18,003 bases of DNA from Loktanella sp. UBA3435 (GCA_002378665.1 DFSO01000094.1:57410-75412), one strand, 5' to 3'; counted from the first letter of the stretch, positions 7,182 to 15,277 are shown. Program-made: numbers and translations. Notes: generated from the letters alone by a model not told the origin.

Positions 7182-7570
7182 GGTTGGGCTTTCAGGGCTG
7201 CGCGCAGTTGCTTTTCAAGTCGGCCGAGTTTGTCGGCTGATTGCACGATTTCGATCTGGAGCTTGCGGATTTCGGTCAGGATCAGATCGGCATTGCTTGG
7301 TCCTTCGTCTGAGGGCTCGTCAGGTCCGATACCAACGCCCGTCAAAAGCCAACGCAAGGACACGCCAAGCATGCCCGAAAGCATTTGTAGTCGGTTCGCG
7401 CGCGGCTCTTTAAGGTCATTTTCCCAAGCCTCCATTGTGCTCAGTTTGACACCGATTTGGTCTGCAAGGTCGGCTTGGCTGATGCCAGCAGCCTCGCGTG
7501 CACCTGCCAAACGGTCGCCAAATGTGGTTGCATCGGCGCTAAACCAATTGTTTTCGCTGTCCGTGCTCAT
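7178..7570 (-). CDS. XRE-family helix-turn-helix regulator
   Basis: The 130-residue protein has one Cro/CI-type HTH at about 15-72: FGDRLAGAREAAGISQADLA, then LSTMEAWENDLKEP and LGVSLRWLLTG. A polar linker (80-93) and an amphipathic, heptad-like helix (about 94-126) follow, probably a dimerising coiled coil. I chose ATG 7570 because AAGGA lies 9 bases upstream; the frame is open to 7609 but those starts lack a site. It is translationally coupled to sdhE and diverges from the aminotransferase gene. Targets are unknown; control of this operon or of the divergent gene is inference. Confidence 0.82.
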   Translation of the reverse strand: MSTDSENNWFSADATTFGDRLAGAREAAGISQADLADQIGVKLSTMEAWENDLKEPRANRLQMLSGMLGVSLRWLLTGVGIGPDEPSDEGPSNADLILTEIRKLQIEIVQSADKLGRLEKQLRAALKAQP

Positions 7571-7651
7571 AATTCTATCCTTCATGCTTGCGTCAAATAC
7601 GCTGCCCACCCTATGACAGGTTTAGGATAAATTTACCACTGGATGCAGCAC

Positions 7652-8854
7652 ATGACTTTTCTCTCTGCGACACTCGACCGCGTCAAACCTTCGCCGACGA
7701 TTGCGGTGACGACGAAAGCACAGGAACTTAAGGCGGCTGGCCGCGATGTGATTGGCCTTGGCGCGGGCGAGCCTGATTTCGACACGCCGCAGAACATCAA
7801 AGACGCCGCGATCGCCGCAATCAACGCGGGCAAGACAAAATATACGGCTGTTGACGGCATTCCCGAGCTGAAGAAAGCAATTTGCGCCAAGATGAAGCGC
7901 GACAATGGGCTGGACTATGTGCCTGCGCAGGTGACTGTCGGCACAGGCGGCAAGCAGGTTTTGTATAACGCCTTTATCGCGACCCTGAATGCGGGTGACG
8001 AGGTGATCATCCCAGCGCCCTATTGGGTGTCCTATCCTGACATGGTGCTGCTGGGTGGTGGTACGCCAGTGACGATTGAGGCGCAGTTGGAGGCGAATTT
8101 TAAGATTACTGCTGACCAGCTTGAGGCCGCCATTACGCCAAAAACAAAGTGGTTCTTGTTTAACTCGCCGTCGAACCCGACGGGTGCGGGCTATTCTTGG
8201 GATGAGTTGAAGGCGCTCACCGATGTGCTGCTGCGCCATCCGCATGTCTGGGTGATGACGGATGATATGTATGAGCATCTGGCATATGATGACTTCAAGT
8301 TCTGCACCCCTGCCCAAGTTGAGCCGAAATTGTATGACCGCACGTTGACCGTGAACGGTGTGTCAAAGGCCTATGCAATGACAGGCTGGCGGATTGGCTA
8401 TGCCGCAGGCCCAATGGTGTTGATTGATGCGATCCGCAAGGTGCAGTCGCAGTCCACGTCGAACCCGTGTTCAGTGAGCCAATGGGCCGCTGTTGAGGCG
8501 CTGAACGGGACGCAGGATTTCCTTGCGCCGACCAACGCGTTGTTTGAAGGCCGTCGTGATTTGGTCGTCGGTCTGCTTAATCAGGCCAAGGGTGTTGTTT
8601 GCCCCAAGCCTGAGGGCGCGTTCTATGTGTACCCTTCGATTGCAGGCTGCATTGGCAAGACTTCGGCTGGCGGTGCTAAAATCGACAATGATGAGGCCTT
8701 TGCGTCCGCCTTGTTGGAAGAAACTGGCGTGGCCGTTGTGTTTGGGGCGGCATTTGGTCTTTCTCCAAACTTCCGCGTCAGCTACGCTACTTCAAATGCA
8801 GCATTAGAAGAGGCCTGCAATCGCATCATCGCGTTTTGTGACGGTTTGAAGTAA
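7652..8854 (+). CDS. aatA: Aspartate aminotransferase, PLP fold type I, subgroup Ib
   Basis: Catalyses PLP-dependent transfer of an amino group between aspartate and 2-oxoglutarate; some subgroup Ib members also use prephenate. The 400-residue product has the expected landmarks: GLGAGEPDFDTP (35-46), Asn175 in SNPTG, Asp204 and Tyr207 in the PLP pocket, Lys239 (GVSKAYAMTGWR) as the Schiff-base lysine, and Arg375 (NFRVSYA) binding the substrate carboxylate. I placed the start at ATG 7652, so that the protein begins MTFLSATLDRVKPSPT as family members do; ATG 7643 is the alternative and neither has a strong ribosome site. Followed after 9 bases by a small gene of unknown function. Confidence 0.88.
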   Translation: MTFLSATLDRVKPSPTIAVTTKAQELKAAGRDVIGLGAGEPDFDTPQNIKDAAIAAINAGKTKYTAVDGIPELKKAICAKMKRDNGLDYVPAQVTVGTGGKQVLYNAFIATLNAGDEVIIPAPYWVSYPDMVLLGGGTPVTIEAQLEANFKITADQLEAAITPKTKWFLFNSPSNPTGAGYSWDELKALTDVLLRHPHVWVMTDDMYEHLAYDDFKFCTPAQVEPKLYDRTLTVNGVSKAYAMTGWRIGYAAGPMVLIDAIRKVQSQSTSNPCSVSQWAAVEALNGTQDFLAPTNALFEGRRDLVVGLLNQAKGVVCPKPEGAFYVYPSIAGCIGKTSAGGAKIDNDEAFASALLEETGVAVVFGAAFGLSPNFRVSYATSNAALEEACNRIIAFCDGLK

Positions 8855-8863
8855 AAGAGTAAT

Positions 8864-9292
8864 ATGGCAGGCGATCTCCCAGACTATTATTTCCGTATTC
8901 GCGAGAATGGTGCGGCGGTGTTTCGGGTTGATACCGAGAACCGTCAGCGCCGTATCGAGATGGATCAGATCGCCCTTGTGAACGTCAACAAGGGTGAGGT
9001 GAAGCCGCATGGCGACACCGCACTGACCGATACGGATATCGCGGCCATTCAAGAGTGGCTGGACAAGCGGGTACGCCTGCTTGCCCAGCGCGACATCGAC
9101 GATATTCACCGTGCAGTCGACTATATGAACATCACCACCCAATGGGTGCAGTCCAAAGCGTCAGAGGCGCAGTTGGAAGATGTGACCGATGCGCTGCTAC
9201 TTGCGATGCATGACTTGCGCTCGGTTCTGGTCCGCAAAAAGGCGGATCGGATGATCAAAGCGCAGGAAGAAAAAGCCGCGCGCGAAGGTTAG
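8864..9292 (+). CDS. Small conserved-looking protein of unknown function
   Basis: The 142-residue product is not recognised. It is soluble, rich in charged residues and without signal peptide or membrane segment. An N-terminal part with beta-strand character (YYFRIRENGAAVFRVDTEN, 8-26) is followed from about 55 by mainly alpha-helical sequence. The C-terminal 30 residues (LVRKKADRMIKAQEEKAAREG) are a highly charged, probably extended helix. A weak AAGAG lies before the ATG. It starts 9 bases after the aminotransferase stop, so it is probably in that operon. Codon use resembles its neighbours, which argues for a real, resident gene. Confidence 0.75.
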   Translation: MAGDLPDYYFRIRENGAAVFRVDTENRQRRIEMDQIALVNVNKGEVKPHGDTALTDTDIAAIQEWLDKRVRLLAQRDIDDIHRAVDYMNITTQWVQSKASEAQLEDVTDALLLAMHDLRSVLVRKKADRMIKAQEEKAAREG

Positions 9293-9302
9293 GTAAGACA
9301 TA

Positions 9303-9330
9303 TTGACCTAACGGCAAATCCGTGTGTAAA
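9303..9330 (+). promoter_or_regulatory. Possible sigma-70 promoter of the second aminotransferase
   Basis: TTGACC (9303-9308), a 16-base spacer and TGTAAA (9325-9330), 26 bases before the chosen start. The -35 is good and the -10 moderate. Confidence 0.4.
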
Positions 9331-9356
9331 TCGCCCAACATTTGGGAGATGACACG

Positions 9357-10565
9357 ATGGATTGGACCACTATTTTCGCAGAGCGCATGAGCCGTATGAA
9401 GGCCTCAGAAATCCGCGAATTGCTGAAGCTTTTGGACCAGCCCGATATCATCTCATTTGCAGGCGGTATCCCTGACCCTGCCCTGTTTCCGACGCAGGCC
9501 TTTCAGGCCGCTTTTGCCGATGCGCTCAGCGCGGGCAAGCAGGAACAGGCGTTGCAGTATTCGGTGTCTGAGGGTTATGCGCCGCTGCGCGCCTGGATCG
9601 CGGGTCAGATGGCAAAGATCGGTGTACCCTGTGATATCGACAACATTCTCATTACCTCGGGATCGCAGCAAGCACTTGATTACCTTGGGAAGTTGATGCT
9701 GTCGAAGAATGACACGGCATTGGTTGGCTGGCCGACATACCTTGGCGCATTGGGTGCATTCAACGCCTATCAGCCGCAATATGACCGGCTGGTGGCCCAC
9801 GGCAACCGCTCTGCTGCGGATTACGCGGAAGCGGCTGAGGCTGCTGGTGGACGTGTGAAATTTGCCTATGCTTCGGTGGATTTTGCGAACCCGACGGGCG
9901 AGACGTTGGACTTGGCTGCGCGTCAGAATATCCTCGCGATGGCCGATGAGTTAGATTGCGCTGTGATCGAGGATGCCGCTTATCAATCGCTGCGCTTTGA
10001 CGGCGAGGCGATTCCACCGATGTTGGCGCTAGAGATTGCGCGCAAGGTTAGTATTGAGGATTGCCGCACGATCTATTGCGGGTCGTTTTCCAAGACGCTT
10101 TCGCCGGGCCTGCGGGTTGGTTGGATTTGTGCGTCCAAGGATGTGATCGGGCGTTTGGTTTTGATGAAGCAAGCCGCTGATTTGCATTCTTCGACGATCA
10201 ACCAAATGGCGATTTGTCATGTCGCGCAAGCGATGTTTGACGATCATGTGGCCACGATCCGTGACGTTTACCGCGCGCGCCGTGATGCGATGCTAGAGGC
10301 GCTAACGGCCCATATGCCCAAGGGTGTGACGTGGACAAAGCCAGAGGGCGGCATGTTTGTTTGGGTGACACTGCCTGACCGCATGAATGGTGCGGATTTG
10401 CTGGCGCAAAGTCTAAAATCCGAGCGTGTGGCCTTTGTTCCGGGATCCGCGTTTTATGCGGATGGGTCGGGCACAAATACGCTGCGTCTTAGTTTTAGCC
10501 GTGCAGATGCGCCGACGATTGCCGAAGGGATCAAGCGCTTGGGTGCGCTGATTTCAAAGGCGTAA
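9357..10565 (+). CDS. PLP-dependent aminotransferase, 2-aminoadipate/MocR-like type
   Basis: The 402-residue cytoplasmic enzyme belongs to the fold-type I family that includes LysN (2-aminoadipate transaminase) and the catalytic domain of MocR regulators; there is no N-terminal HTH, so it is an enzyme, not a regulator. Landmarks: ISFAGGIPDPALFP (32-45), SGSQQALD (101-108), the NPTG motif at 178-181, Asp206 and Tyr209, Lys246 (GSFSKTLSPGLRVGW) as the PLP lysine, and a C-terminal LRLSFS segment with the carboxylate-binding Arg. ATG 9357 is preferred over 9342 because GGGAG lies 8 bases upstream. Substrate is uncertain: 2-aminoadipate, branched-chain or aromatic amino acids are possible. Its 3' end overlaps the convergent MATE gene by 35 bases. 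Confidence 0.88.
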   Translation: MDWTTIFAERMSRMKASEIRELLKLLDQPDIISFAGGIPDPALFPTQAFQAAFADALSAGKQEQALQYSVSEGYAPLRAWIAGQMAKIGVPCDIDNILITSGSQQALDYLGKLMLSKNDTALVGWPTYLGALGAFNAYQPQYDRLVAHGNRSAADYAEAAEAAGGRVKFAYASVDFANPTGETLDLAARQNILAMADELDCAVIEDAAYQSLRFDGEAIPPMLALEIARKVSIEDCRTIYCGSFSKTLSPGLRVGWICASKDVIGRLVLMKQAADLHSSTINQMAICHVAQAMFDDHVATIRDVYRARRDAMLEALTAHMPKGVTWTKPEGGMFVWVTLPDRMNGADLLAQSLKSERVAFVPGSAFYADGSGTNTLRLSFSRADAPTIAEGIKRLGALISKA

Positions 10566-11910
10566 TCCGCACTGAGCGCGTCCAGAACCGCCACATCATA
10601 AAGACGGCCGCAAAGCTAAGCCCCACAACAAGGCCGAGCCAGAGGCCGACTGGCCCCACGCCGAGCGTGAAGGCCAGCAGGTAAGATATTGGCATACCGA
10701 TGACCCAATAGCTGATCGTGGCGATAACCATGGGCACGGCAGTGTCTTGCACCCCGCGCAAAAGACCAAGCGCCATGACTTGCAGCGCGTCCACGACTTG
10801 GAACAGGGCCGCCATCGCGAGGAGCGAGACGCCCACGGACAGGAGCATGTCTTTTTCGGGCTCGTTTGGATCGATGAAGGCGGAGATGAGCGCCTCGGGG
10901 ATCGCGAGGAAGATCGCAACGGTGGTGAAGGCCACGACAGCGGATAGGCCGATCGCCATAACCGCGCCCCGCCGCAAGTTCGGCTCATCCTGACGCCCTA
11001 ACGCCCGCCCTGCCCGCACTGTCGCCGCTTGGCTAAATCCGATGTGGATCATGAAGGTCATGCTGGCGAGTTGGATTGCGATGCCGTAGGCCGCCAGTTC
11101 GATTTCACCAATCCAGCCCATCATGATGGCTGATGCCGTGAAGAGACCGCCTTCGGCTAAGGATGTCAGCCCAATCGGCCAGCCAAGGTGAAATACGCGC
11201 CAGAAGATTTGCGGGTCGCTTTTCCAGACGTTCCGCATCAGGTCGTATTGCGGTAGTTTGATCAGACCGTAAGCCACGAGGATGACCACGTTTCCGAGTG
11301 TTACCAGCAAGGACGCAATCGCGGCCCCCTCGATGCCCATTTCTGGTGCGCCCCAATTGCCGAAGATCAGCGCATAGTTGACGATGACGTTCATGATCGC
11401 GGTGCCGATGGTGGCCCAGAGGATGACGGCGGTATGCTCTAACGCTGCAAGGTAGGATTTGAGCGTCATCACCAGCAGCGCAGGAATCATCTGCCACGCG
11501 ATGATGACGAGGTAATCTTGGGCGGCGGCGGCCACGATAGGCTCTTGGCCCATCGCCAGCAGGATCGGTTCGGCCCACAGGAACGGCAGCGTGAAGATGA
11601 ACCCGTAAATCACCGAGAGCCAGAGGCCCATGCGGGTGACACGGCGGACTTGGACTTCGTCACCAGCCTCCGCTGCGGCGGCCACGATGGGGGTAACCGC
11701 AAAGGCAAAACCGGAGCCTACGATAAAGACTACAAAGAACAGTGAGGATGCGAGCGTGACCGCAGCAAGAGCGGTCACGTCATACCAGCCTAGCATAATC
11801 GTATCGGTCATATGGATCGCGAATTGCGCCATGTTGGACGCGATGAGCGGCAGGCCAAGCTTCAAAATGGCGCTTCGGTGCGCCGCATATGTTTGCAATT
11901 CAATGTTCAT
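10531..11910 (-). CDS. MATE-family multidrug/Na+ (H+) antiporter (NorM-like)
   Basis: An inner-membrane exporter of the MATE family, driving efflux of cationic compounds with Na+ or H+. The 459-residue length and about 12 hydrophobic segments in two repeats fit. Conserved features: the first helix region with GLPLIASNMAQFAIHMTDTIMLG (18-40), and in the second half HLGWPIGLTSLAEGGLFT. The polar loop RAGRALGRQDEPNLRR (about 303-318) matches the family 'R.G..lG..d...a.r' motif between helices. The start is the first ATG; no strong ribosome site is seen. It diverges from the DUF2461 gene with a 53-base gap. Substrate unknown. Confidence 0.9.
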   Translation of the reverse strand: MNIELQTYAAHRSAILKLGLPLIASNMAQFAIHMTDTIMLGWYDVTALAAVTLASSLFFVVFIVGSGFAFAVTPIVAAAAEAGDEVQVRRVTRMGLWLSVIYGFIFTLPFLWAEPILLAMGQEPIVAAAAQDYLVIIAWQMIPALLVMTLKSYLAALEHTAVILWATIGTAIMNVIVNYALIFGNWGAPEMGIEGAAIASLLVTLGNVVILVAYGLIKLPQYDLMRNVWKSDPQIFWRVFHLGWPIGLTSLAEGGLFTASAIMMGWIGEIELAAYGIAIQLASMTFMIHIGFSQAATVRAGRALGRQDEPNLRRGAVMAIGLSAVVAFTTVAIFLAIPEALISAFIDPNEPEKDMLLSVGVSLLAMAALFQVVDALQVMALGLLRGVQDTAVPMVIATISYWVIGMPISYLLAFTLGVGPVGLWLGLVVGLSFAAVFMMWRFWTRSVRITPLKSAHPSA

Positions 11911-11915
11911 GCGTT

Positions 11916-11929
11916 CAGGCTTATGCCTG
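11916..11929. repeat. Short palindrome in the MATE/DUF2461 divergent promoter region
   Basis: CAGGC-TTAT-GCCTG is a perfect inverted repeat, followed by the palindrome GTTATAAC (11929-11936), which can supply a -10-like TATAAC on either strand. It could be an operator for the divergent pair. Confidence 0.3.
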
Positions 11930-11963
11930 TTATAACGCCCCGTCTAGCCTTTGGAGACCGTTG

Positions 11964-12593
11964 ATGATTACCGCTGCCCAAGATTTTTACCGCAAGCTGG
12001 CGGCCAACAATTCCAAGGACTGGTGGGAGGCCAATCGCGGCACCTATGATGATGTACTCAAGCCTGCGGCCTTGGCGCTTTTGGAGGATTTGACCGCGCC
12101 TGTGGGAGAGATTGCGGGTGAGCCTGTGAAGGGCAAACTGTTCCGCCCGCACCGCGATGTACGATTCTCCAAAGATAAAACGCCCTATAAATCGCATCTA
12201 CATATGATGTGGACGATGCAGGTCGAGGTGGCGGAGGCCCCTGTGTTCTTCTTTGGCATTGGCGTTGATAGCGTGACGGTTGGCGCGGGGCGCATGGGGT
12301 TTGAAAAGCCGATGCTTGAGAACTGGCGCAAGTTTGTTGATCTCGATACCAAGCGGGTTCTGGGGATTGTTGATGGCGTGAAGGCGCATGGGTTTGACCT
12401 GCGCGAACCTGCGCTGAAACGGGTGCCGAGTGGATTTGCGGCGGATCATGCGGCGGCGGAATTGCTACGGATGAAGGGGTGTGTGGCGACGAAGGATATC
12501 GGGGTGCCTGTGGATTTGGAGCCTGCGTTGCTCGCGGCATTCCGCGAGGTTGCGCCGTTGAACGCGCTTTTGTTGCAGATTGCGGAAGCGTGA
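11964..12593 (+). CDS. DUF2461 / TIGR02453 family protein
   Basis: The 209-residue product matches the DUF2461 family by its opening FYRKLAANNSKDWWEANR, the segment GKLFRPHRDVRFSKDKTPYK (about 52-71) with its conserved R...D.RFSKDK.PYK, and a later GVDS...VGAGR. Function of the family is unknown; the conserved Arg/Asp/Lys cluster suggests a ligand or nucleic-acid pocket. ATG 11964 was chosen over the open frame from 11889 because GGAG lies 8 bases upstream and the protein then starts at the family position. Cytoplasmic. Diverges from the MATE gene; the next 160 bases hold no gene. Confidence 0.85.
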   Translation: MITAAQDFYRKLAANNSKDWWEANRGTYDDVLKPAALALLEDLTAPVGEIAGEPVKGKLFRPHRDVRFSKDKTPYKSHLHMMWTMQVEVAEAPVFFFGIGVDSVTVGAGRMGFEKPMLENWRKFVDLDTKRVLGIVDGVKAHGFDLREPALKRVPSGFAADHAAAELLRMKGCVATKDIGVPVDLEPALLAAFREVAPLNALLLQIAEA

Positions 12594-12682
12594 GGTGGAG
12601 TGCAGTTCAAAAACCTTCAACAACCACTTGGGTTTTGAAAGGGGTTTTTGGCAGCGGAAATTGGGGGTGGTTTACTTGGGTG

Positions 12683-12702
12683 CCAAAAAGGAGCGTTTTT
12701 GG
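12683..12702. repeat. Hairpin in the gene-free stretch after the DUF2461 gene
   Basis: CCAAAAA-GGAGCG-TTTTTGG is a perfect 7-base inverted repeat. The whole stretch 12594-12756 shows no convincing coding frame; it also contains CAAAAACC (12607-12614) and a GGTTTTTG copy near 12649-12656 that could pair over a longer loop. These may form a terminator for the DUF2461 transcript, but the stems are AT-rich. Confidence 0.35.
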
Positions 12703-12756
12703 AACATGTTTCAAGGTCAGTTCAGCGGACTAATTTGCCGTTCAAAATATAGAATT

Positions 12757-13214
12757 CTATGACCTAGGAAGCCCGATACGGTAGTATCTCCCTTTTCCAT
12801 CCGGCGATGGATTTGAGGTAATGTCGAGATTTCTTGGTATCGTGACTCCCCAATTTTCCGCGTTTTTCGCAACACCTTGCGCAACGCCCGAAATCGTTTC
12901 GTCTCTGCTCAATTCAGACTTGAAGACCAGAGAGCACCCATAATCGCTGACCTTGATCGATAGGTCCGCAAACTTATGATAATAAGTCCCTGTGCTTTGA
13001 TTCCGGACAAAAGGTTCGCCAGCAATTGCTTGGCCAACTCTCACGAAGTCGGGCGCTGTGGTGAGACAAACCTCTGTAAAAAATTACCCGCAAAATCGGG
13101 CTGAATGAGATTTGACCCGGGGCCAGCATTTGGGCTTTCTGCAACACGAGACGGGTTTACTCATCCGGTCAAAGACATGGCAAACAAGGTGGCTGTGAAA
13201 AGTGAAGTCTTCAT
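12757..13214 (-). pseudogene. Remnant of a small lipoprotein gene (stop at the lipobox Cys, plus frameshift)
   Basis: From ATG 13214 the frame reads MKTSLFTATLFAMSLTG and then TGA at 13163-13161. That TGA is codon 18, exactly where a lipobox L-T-G-C requires cysteine (TGC or TGT). The same frame continues VNPSRVAESPNAGP...IQPDFAGNF to the A6/T6 run at 13078-13083. Adding one T there joins it to FFTEVCLTTAPDF and the open frame ending at 12757, giving 152 residues. As read, only the fragment from GTG 13044 (95 codons) is open, and it has no signal sequence. Seen: one nonsense change and one single-base loss. Inferred: a dead small lipoprotein gene. The family was not recognised; the mature part has one short Cys-containing motif near its start and another Cys in DYGCSLVF. 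Confidence 0.6.
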
Positions 13215-13285
13215 GCGAAAAATTTTCACACAGCTACTGCGAATTGTCAAAACATTACGTTGCAATATTCCGCCATAGAGGTTGA

Positions 13286-13414
13286 TTTAAACCCACAACC
13301 ACCGTTCGTGGCACTCGCGACACCCTTTCAAAAACGACCGTTTTTGGAAGGGTAGGTTTTCTACTGCAATTTGCTGCCATGCCGCCCCACACCACACCGT
13401 AGGATGGGTTTTAA
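13286..13414. repeat. Possible small palindromic repeat element between the pseudogene and the epimerase gene
   Basis: The stretch is bounded by TTTAAACCCA (13286-13295) and TGGGTTTTAA (13405-13414), inverted copies with one mismatch. Inside is a strong hairpin at 13322-13353: 15-base arms beginning ACCCTTTC and ending GGAAGGGT pair fully if one G-U is allowed, with a 2-base loop. The right end also forms ATGGGTT-TT-AACCCAT (13404-13419), which overlaps the epimerase stop codon and may end that transcript. 13215-13285 shows nothing further. Confidence 0.4.
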
Positions 13415-14295
13415 CCCATCTCGCTCCGCCAGTTGTGTTTGGGCTGAAACCCGACCATTTTCTTGGCTTTGCTGATATCATAAAACGTCTCGAACTCGCC
13501 CATCTGGCGGGTCTCGGGAACGCCGTGGTAAAACTCCGCCATCACTTCCGCGCTCGCCGCCCCCACGGATGTTTCCTCGTTGGCGACGTTGAAAATCTGA
13601 TAGCCGAGCCCGTCGGTTTTCAGGCAGCAATCGACCATATGCCCCAAATCCCGCGCGTCGATATAAGCGAAAATATTGCGGCGGCGTAAGCGCGCGTTGG
13701 TCTCATAGGCCGGGAAATCACGTGCGTATTCATGGGGTTCAATGACGTTGTTGATACGCAGCCCATAGATGTCGATACCTGTGCGCGCTTGGAATGATTT
13801 GGCTGTCATCTCGTTGCAGACTTTGGACATCGCATAGCTGTCGTGCGGCACGGTTGGATGGTTTTCATCAATTGGCACGTAGTCGGGCTTGATCTCGCCA
13901 TCGGCAAAACAGACCGCATAGGTCGTTTCGGATGAGGCAAAGATCACTTTTGGGATGCCGAGTTTCACGGCCGCCTCGATCACGTTATAAGTGGTCTGGG
14001 TATTGGCCTTAAAGCACTCGCCATCGGTCCCGATCATCACCCGCGGCACAGCGGCGAAATGCACGACGGCGTCGTATTTCGGCACGCCCTGCCCTGTGTT
14101 CAGCTCGTCAAAGTCCACGAATTGCGACATCGCCCCGATGACTTGGCCAAAGTCCATCAAGTCCACTTGCAGCTCGTTGGTGCCATCCCCCGAGAGGGTC
14201 TGATCGGCGTTGATGACGTGGTGCCCTTGCGCGCGCAGATATGCCACCGCATGCCTGCCCGCCTTGCCGCTACCGCCTGTGAAAAATACGCGCAT
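13411..14295 (-). CDS. NAD-dependent epimerase/dehydratase (extended SDR)
   Basis: A 294-residue cytoplasmic extended short-chain dehydrogenase. The N-terminal Rossmann motif is TGGSGKAG (6-13), the catalytic Y154-x-x-x-K158 is in DSYAMSK, and the Ser/Thr partner is in FASSETTY (119-126). The substrate domain carries GLRINNVIEPHEY. AGGAG stands about 6 bases before the ATG. It is the last gene of an operon with a D-2-hydroxyacid dehydrogenase (13-base gap) and an AhpD-like gene. The substrate is unknown; nucleotide-sugar or uronate-type sugar substrates are common in the family, and the operon suggests small-molecule catabolism rather than cell-wall synthesis. Confidence 0.85.
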   Translation of the reverse strand: MRVFFTGGSGKAGRHAVAYLRAQGHHVINADQTLSGDGTNELQVDLMDFGQVIGAMSQFVDFDELNTGQGVPKYDAVVHFAAVPRVMIGTDGECFKANTQTTYNVIEAAVKLGIPKVIFASSETTYAVCFADGEIKPDYVPIDENHPTVPHDSYAMSKVCNEMTAKSFQARTGIDIYGLRINNVIEPHEYARDFPAYETNARLRRRNIFAYIDARDLGHMVDCCLKTDGLGYQIFNVANEETSVGAASAEVMAEFYHGVPETRQMGEFETFYDISKAKKMVGFQPKHNWRSEMG

Positions 14296-14308
14296 GGATG
14301 TCTCCTGT

Positions 14309-15265
14309 TCAGGTCAAAACGCGGATCGGTGCGTCTGCTTGCCAAGCGGCAATCGCAGCGACCGTCTCGCGGTAAAAAAGAGTGAATGTTGCCTCGGTGG
14401 TATAGCCGAGGTGCGGGGTGAGCAAGAGTTTACCTGCCTCGATGAGGTCCGTTGCGCGAAGAGGGTCATCTGCGGGCAAGGGTTCAACGTCAAACACATC
14501 AAGACCCGCCATGTTGGGGTGGCCCTTAACTAGCCCTGCAAGAAGTGCAGGGTTGTCGACGATGGGGCCACGCGAGGTATTGATAAAGACTTGCCCTGCT
14601 TTGGCGGCGGCAAAGGCTTCGGCCTTGAGCAATCCTTTGCTGCGCTCTGAGAGCACCAGATGCACTGTGGTCACATCGGAAGCCGCCATCAGGTCGGTCA
14701 GGCACTCCATGCGGGTGACGCCAACTTCATCCGCGCGCGCTTGGGTTAGGTTTTGCGACCATGCGCAGACCTCCATGCCAAAGGCGCGGCCCAAAGCCGC
14801 CATTTGCGCCCCGATATTGCCCAAGCCGATCACGCCCAAGGTAAGCCCTGCGAGGTCCCTTCCCAGCCCCGTTTGCCAGCCAGCAGCGCCATGAAGACTT
14901 GCGACTTCGGGCATCAGGCGACGGTTTAGGGCAAGCATCATCAGGGTCGCCAATTCGGATGTTGTTGTCTTACGGCTCGGTGTGCCGCAAACCGTGACGC
15001 CCGCAGCCTTGGCTGCATTAAGGTCGATGGAGGCGTTCTTTGGCCCTGAGGTGACCAGCAGTTTGAGGTTGGGTAGTGCATTGATCAGCGTTGCGGGCAT
15101 CGGCGTGCGTTCGCGCATCAGGCAGATGATATCGAAGGGAGTAAGCCTTTCGACGAGCGCCCTGTGGTCGGTGGTCGTGTCGTTAAAAACGGTCACGTCA
15201 TAGGGTGACCAATCGGCCAGCCGCATGGCGGCATTTGCGTAATCGTCGAGAATGGCGATTTTCAT
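14309..15265 (-). CDS. D-isomer-specific 2-hydroxyacid dehydrogenase
   Basis: Reduces 2-oxoacids, or oxidises D-2-hydroxyacids, with NAD(P). The 318-residue product has the two-domain layout: an N-terminal substrate domain, the nucleotide motif GLGNIG (147-152), and the catalytic triad Arg232 (NTSRGPIVD), Glu261 (DVFDVEPLP) and His285 (TPHLGYTT). ATG 15265 is preferred over ATG 15277 because GGAA lies 7 bases upstream and MKIAILDDYAN is the usual opening. The upstream gene ends only 12 bases away, so the two are co-transcribed. SerA-like or glyoxylate/hydroxypyruvate reductase activity is possible; the sequence does not decide. Confidence 0.88.
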   Translation of the reverse strand: MKIAILDDYANAAMRLADWSPYDVTVFNDTTTDHRALVERLTPFDIICLMRERTPMPATLINALPNLKLLVTSGPKNASIDLNAAKAAGVTVCGTPSRKTTTSELATLMMLALNRRLMPEVASLHGAAGWQTGLGRDLAGLTLGVIGLGNIGAQMAALGRAFGMEVCAWSQNLTQARADEVGVTRMECLTDLMAASDVTTVHLVLSERSKGLLKAEAFAAAKAGQVFINTSRGPIVDNPALLAGLVKGHPNMAGLDVFDVEPLPADDPLRATDLIEAGKLLLTPHLGYTTEATFTLFYRETVAAIAAWQADAPIRVLT

Positions 15266-15277
15266 GGGGTATTCCAT

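Noticed and set aside
7622..8317. 231-codon open frame antisense to the first aminotransferase
   Set aside because: The opposite strand has full aminotransferase motifs including the PLP lysine; the antisense product has no recognisable feature.
12594..12756. Short plus-strand frames extending past the DUF2461 stop
   Set aside because: They are Gly/Trp/Phe-rich translations of G-rich hairpin sequence, without start signals or homology that I can recognise.
13287..13481. 64-codon minus-strand frame across the palindromic element, ending in a CxxC-like sequence
   Set aside because: It starts inside the epimerase gene and runs through the hairpin and inverted ends; no ribosome site was found and the coding signal is weak.
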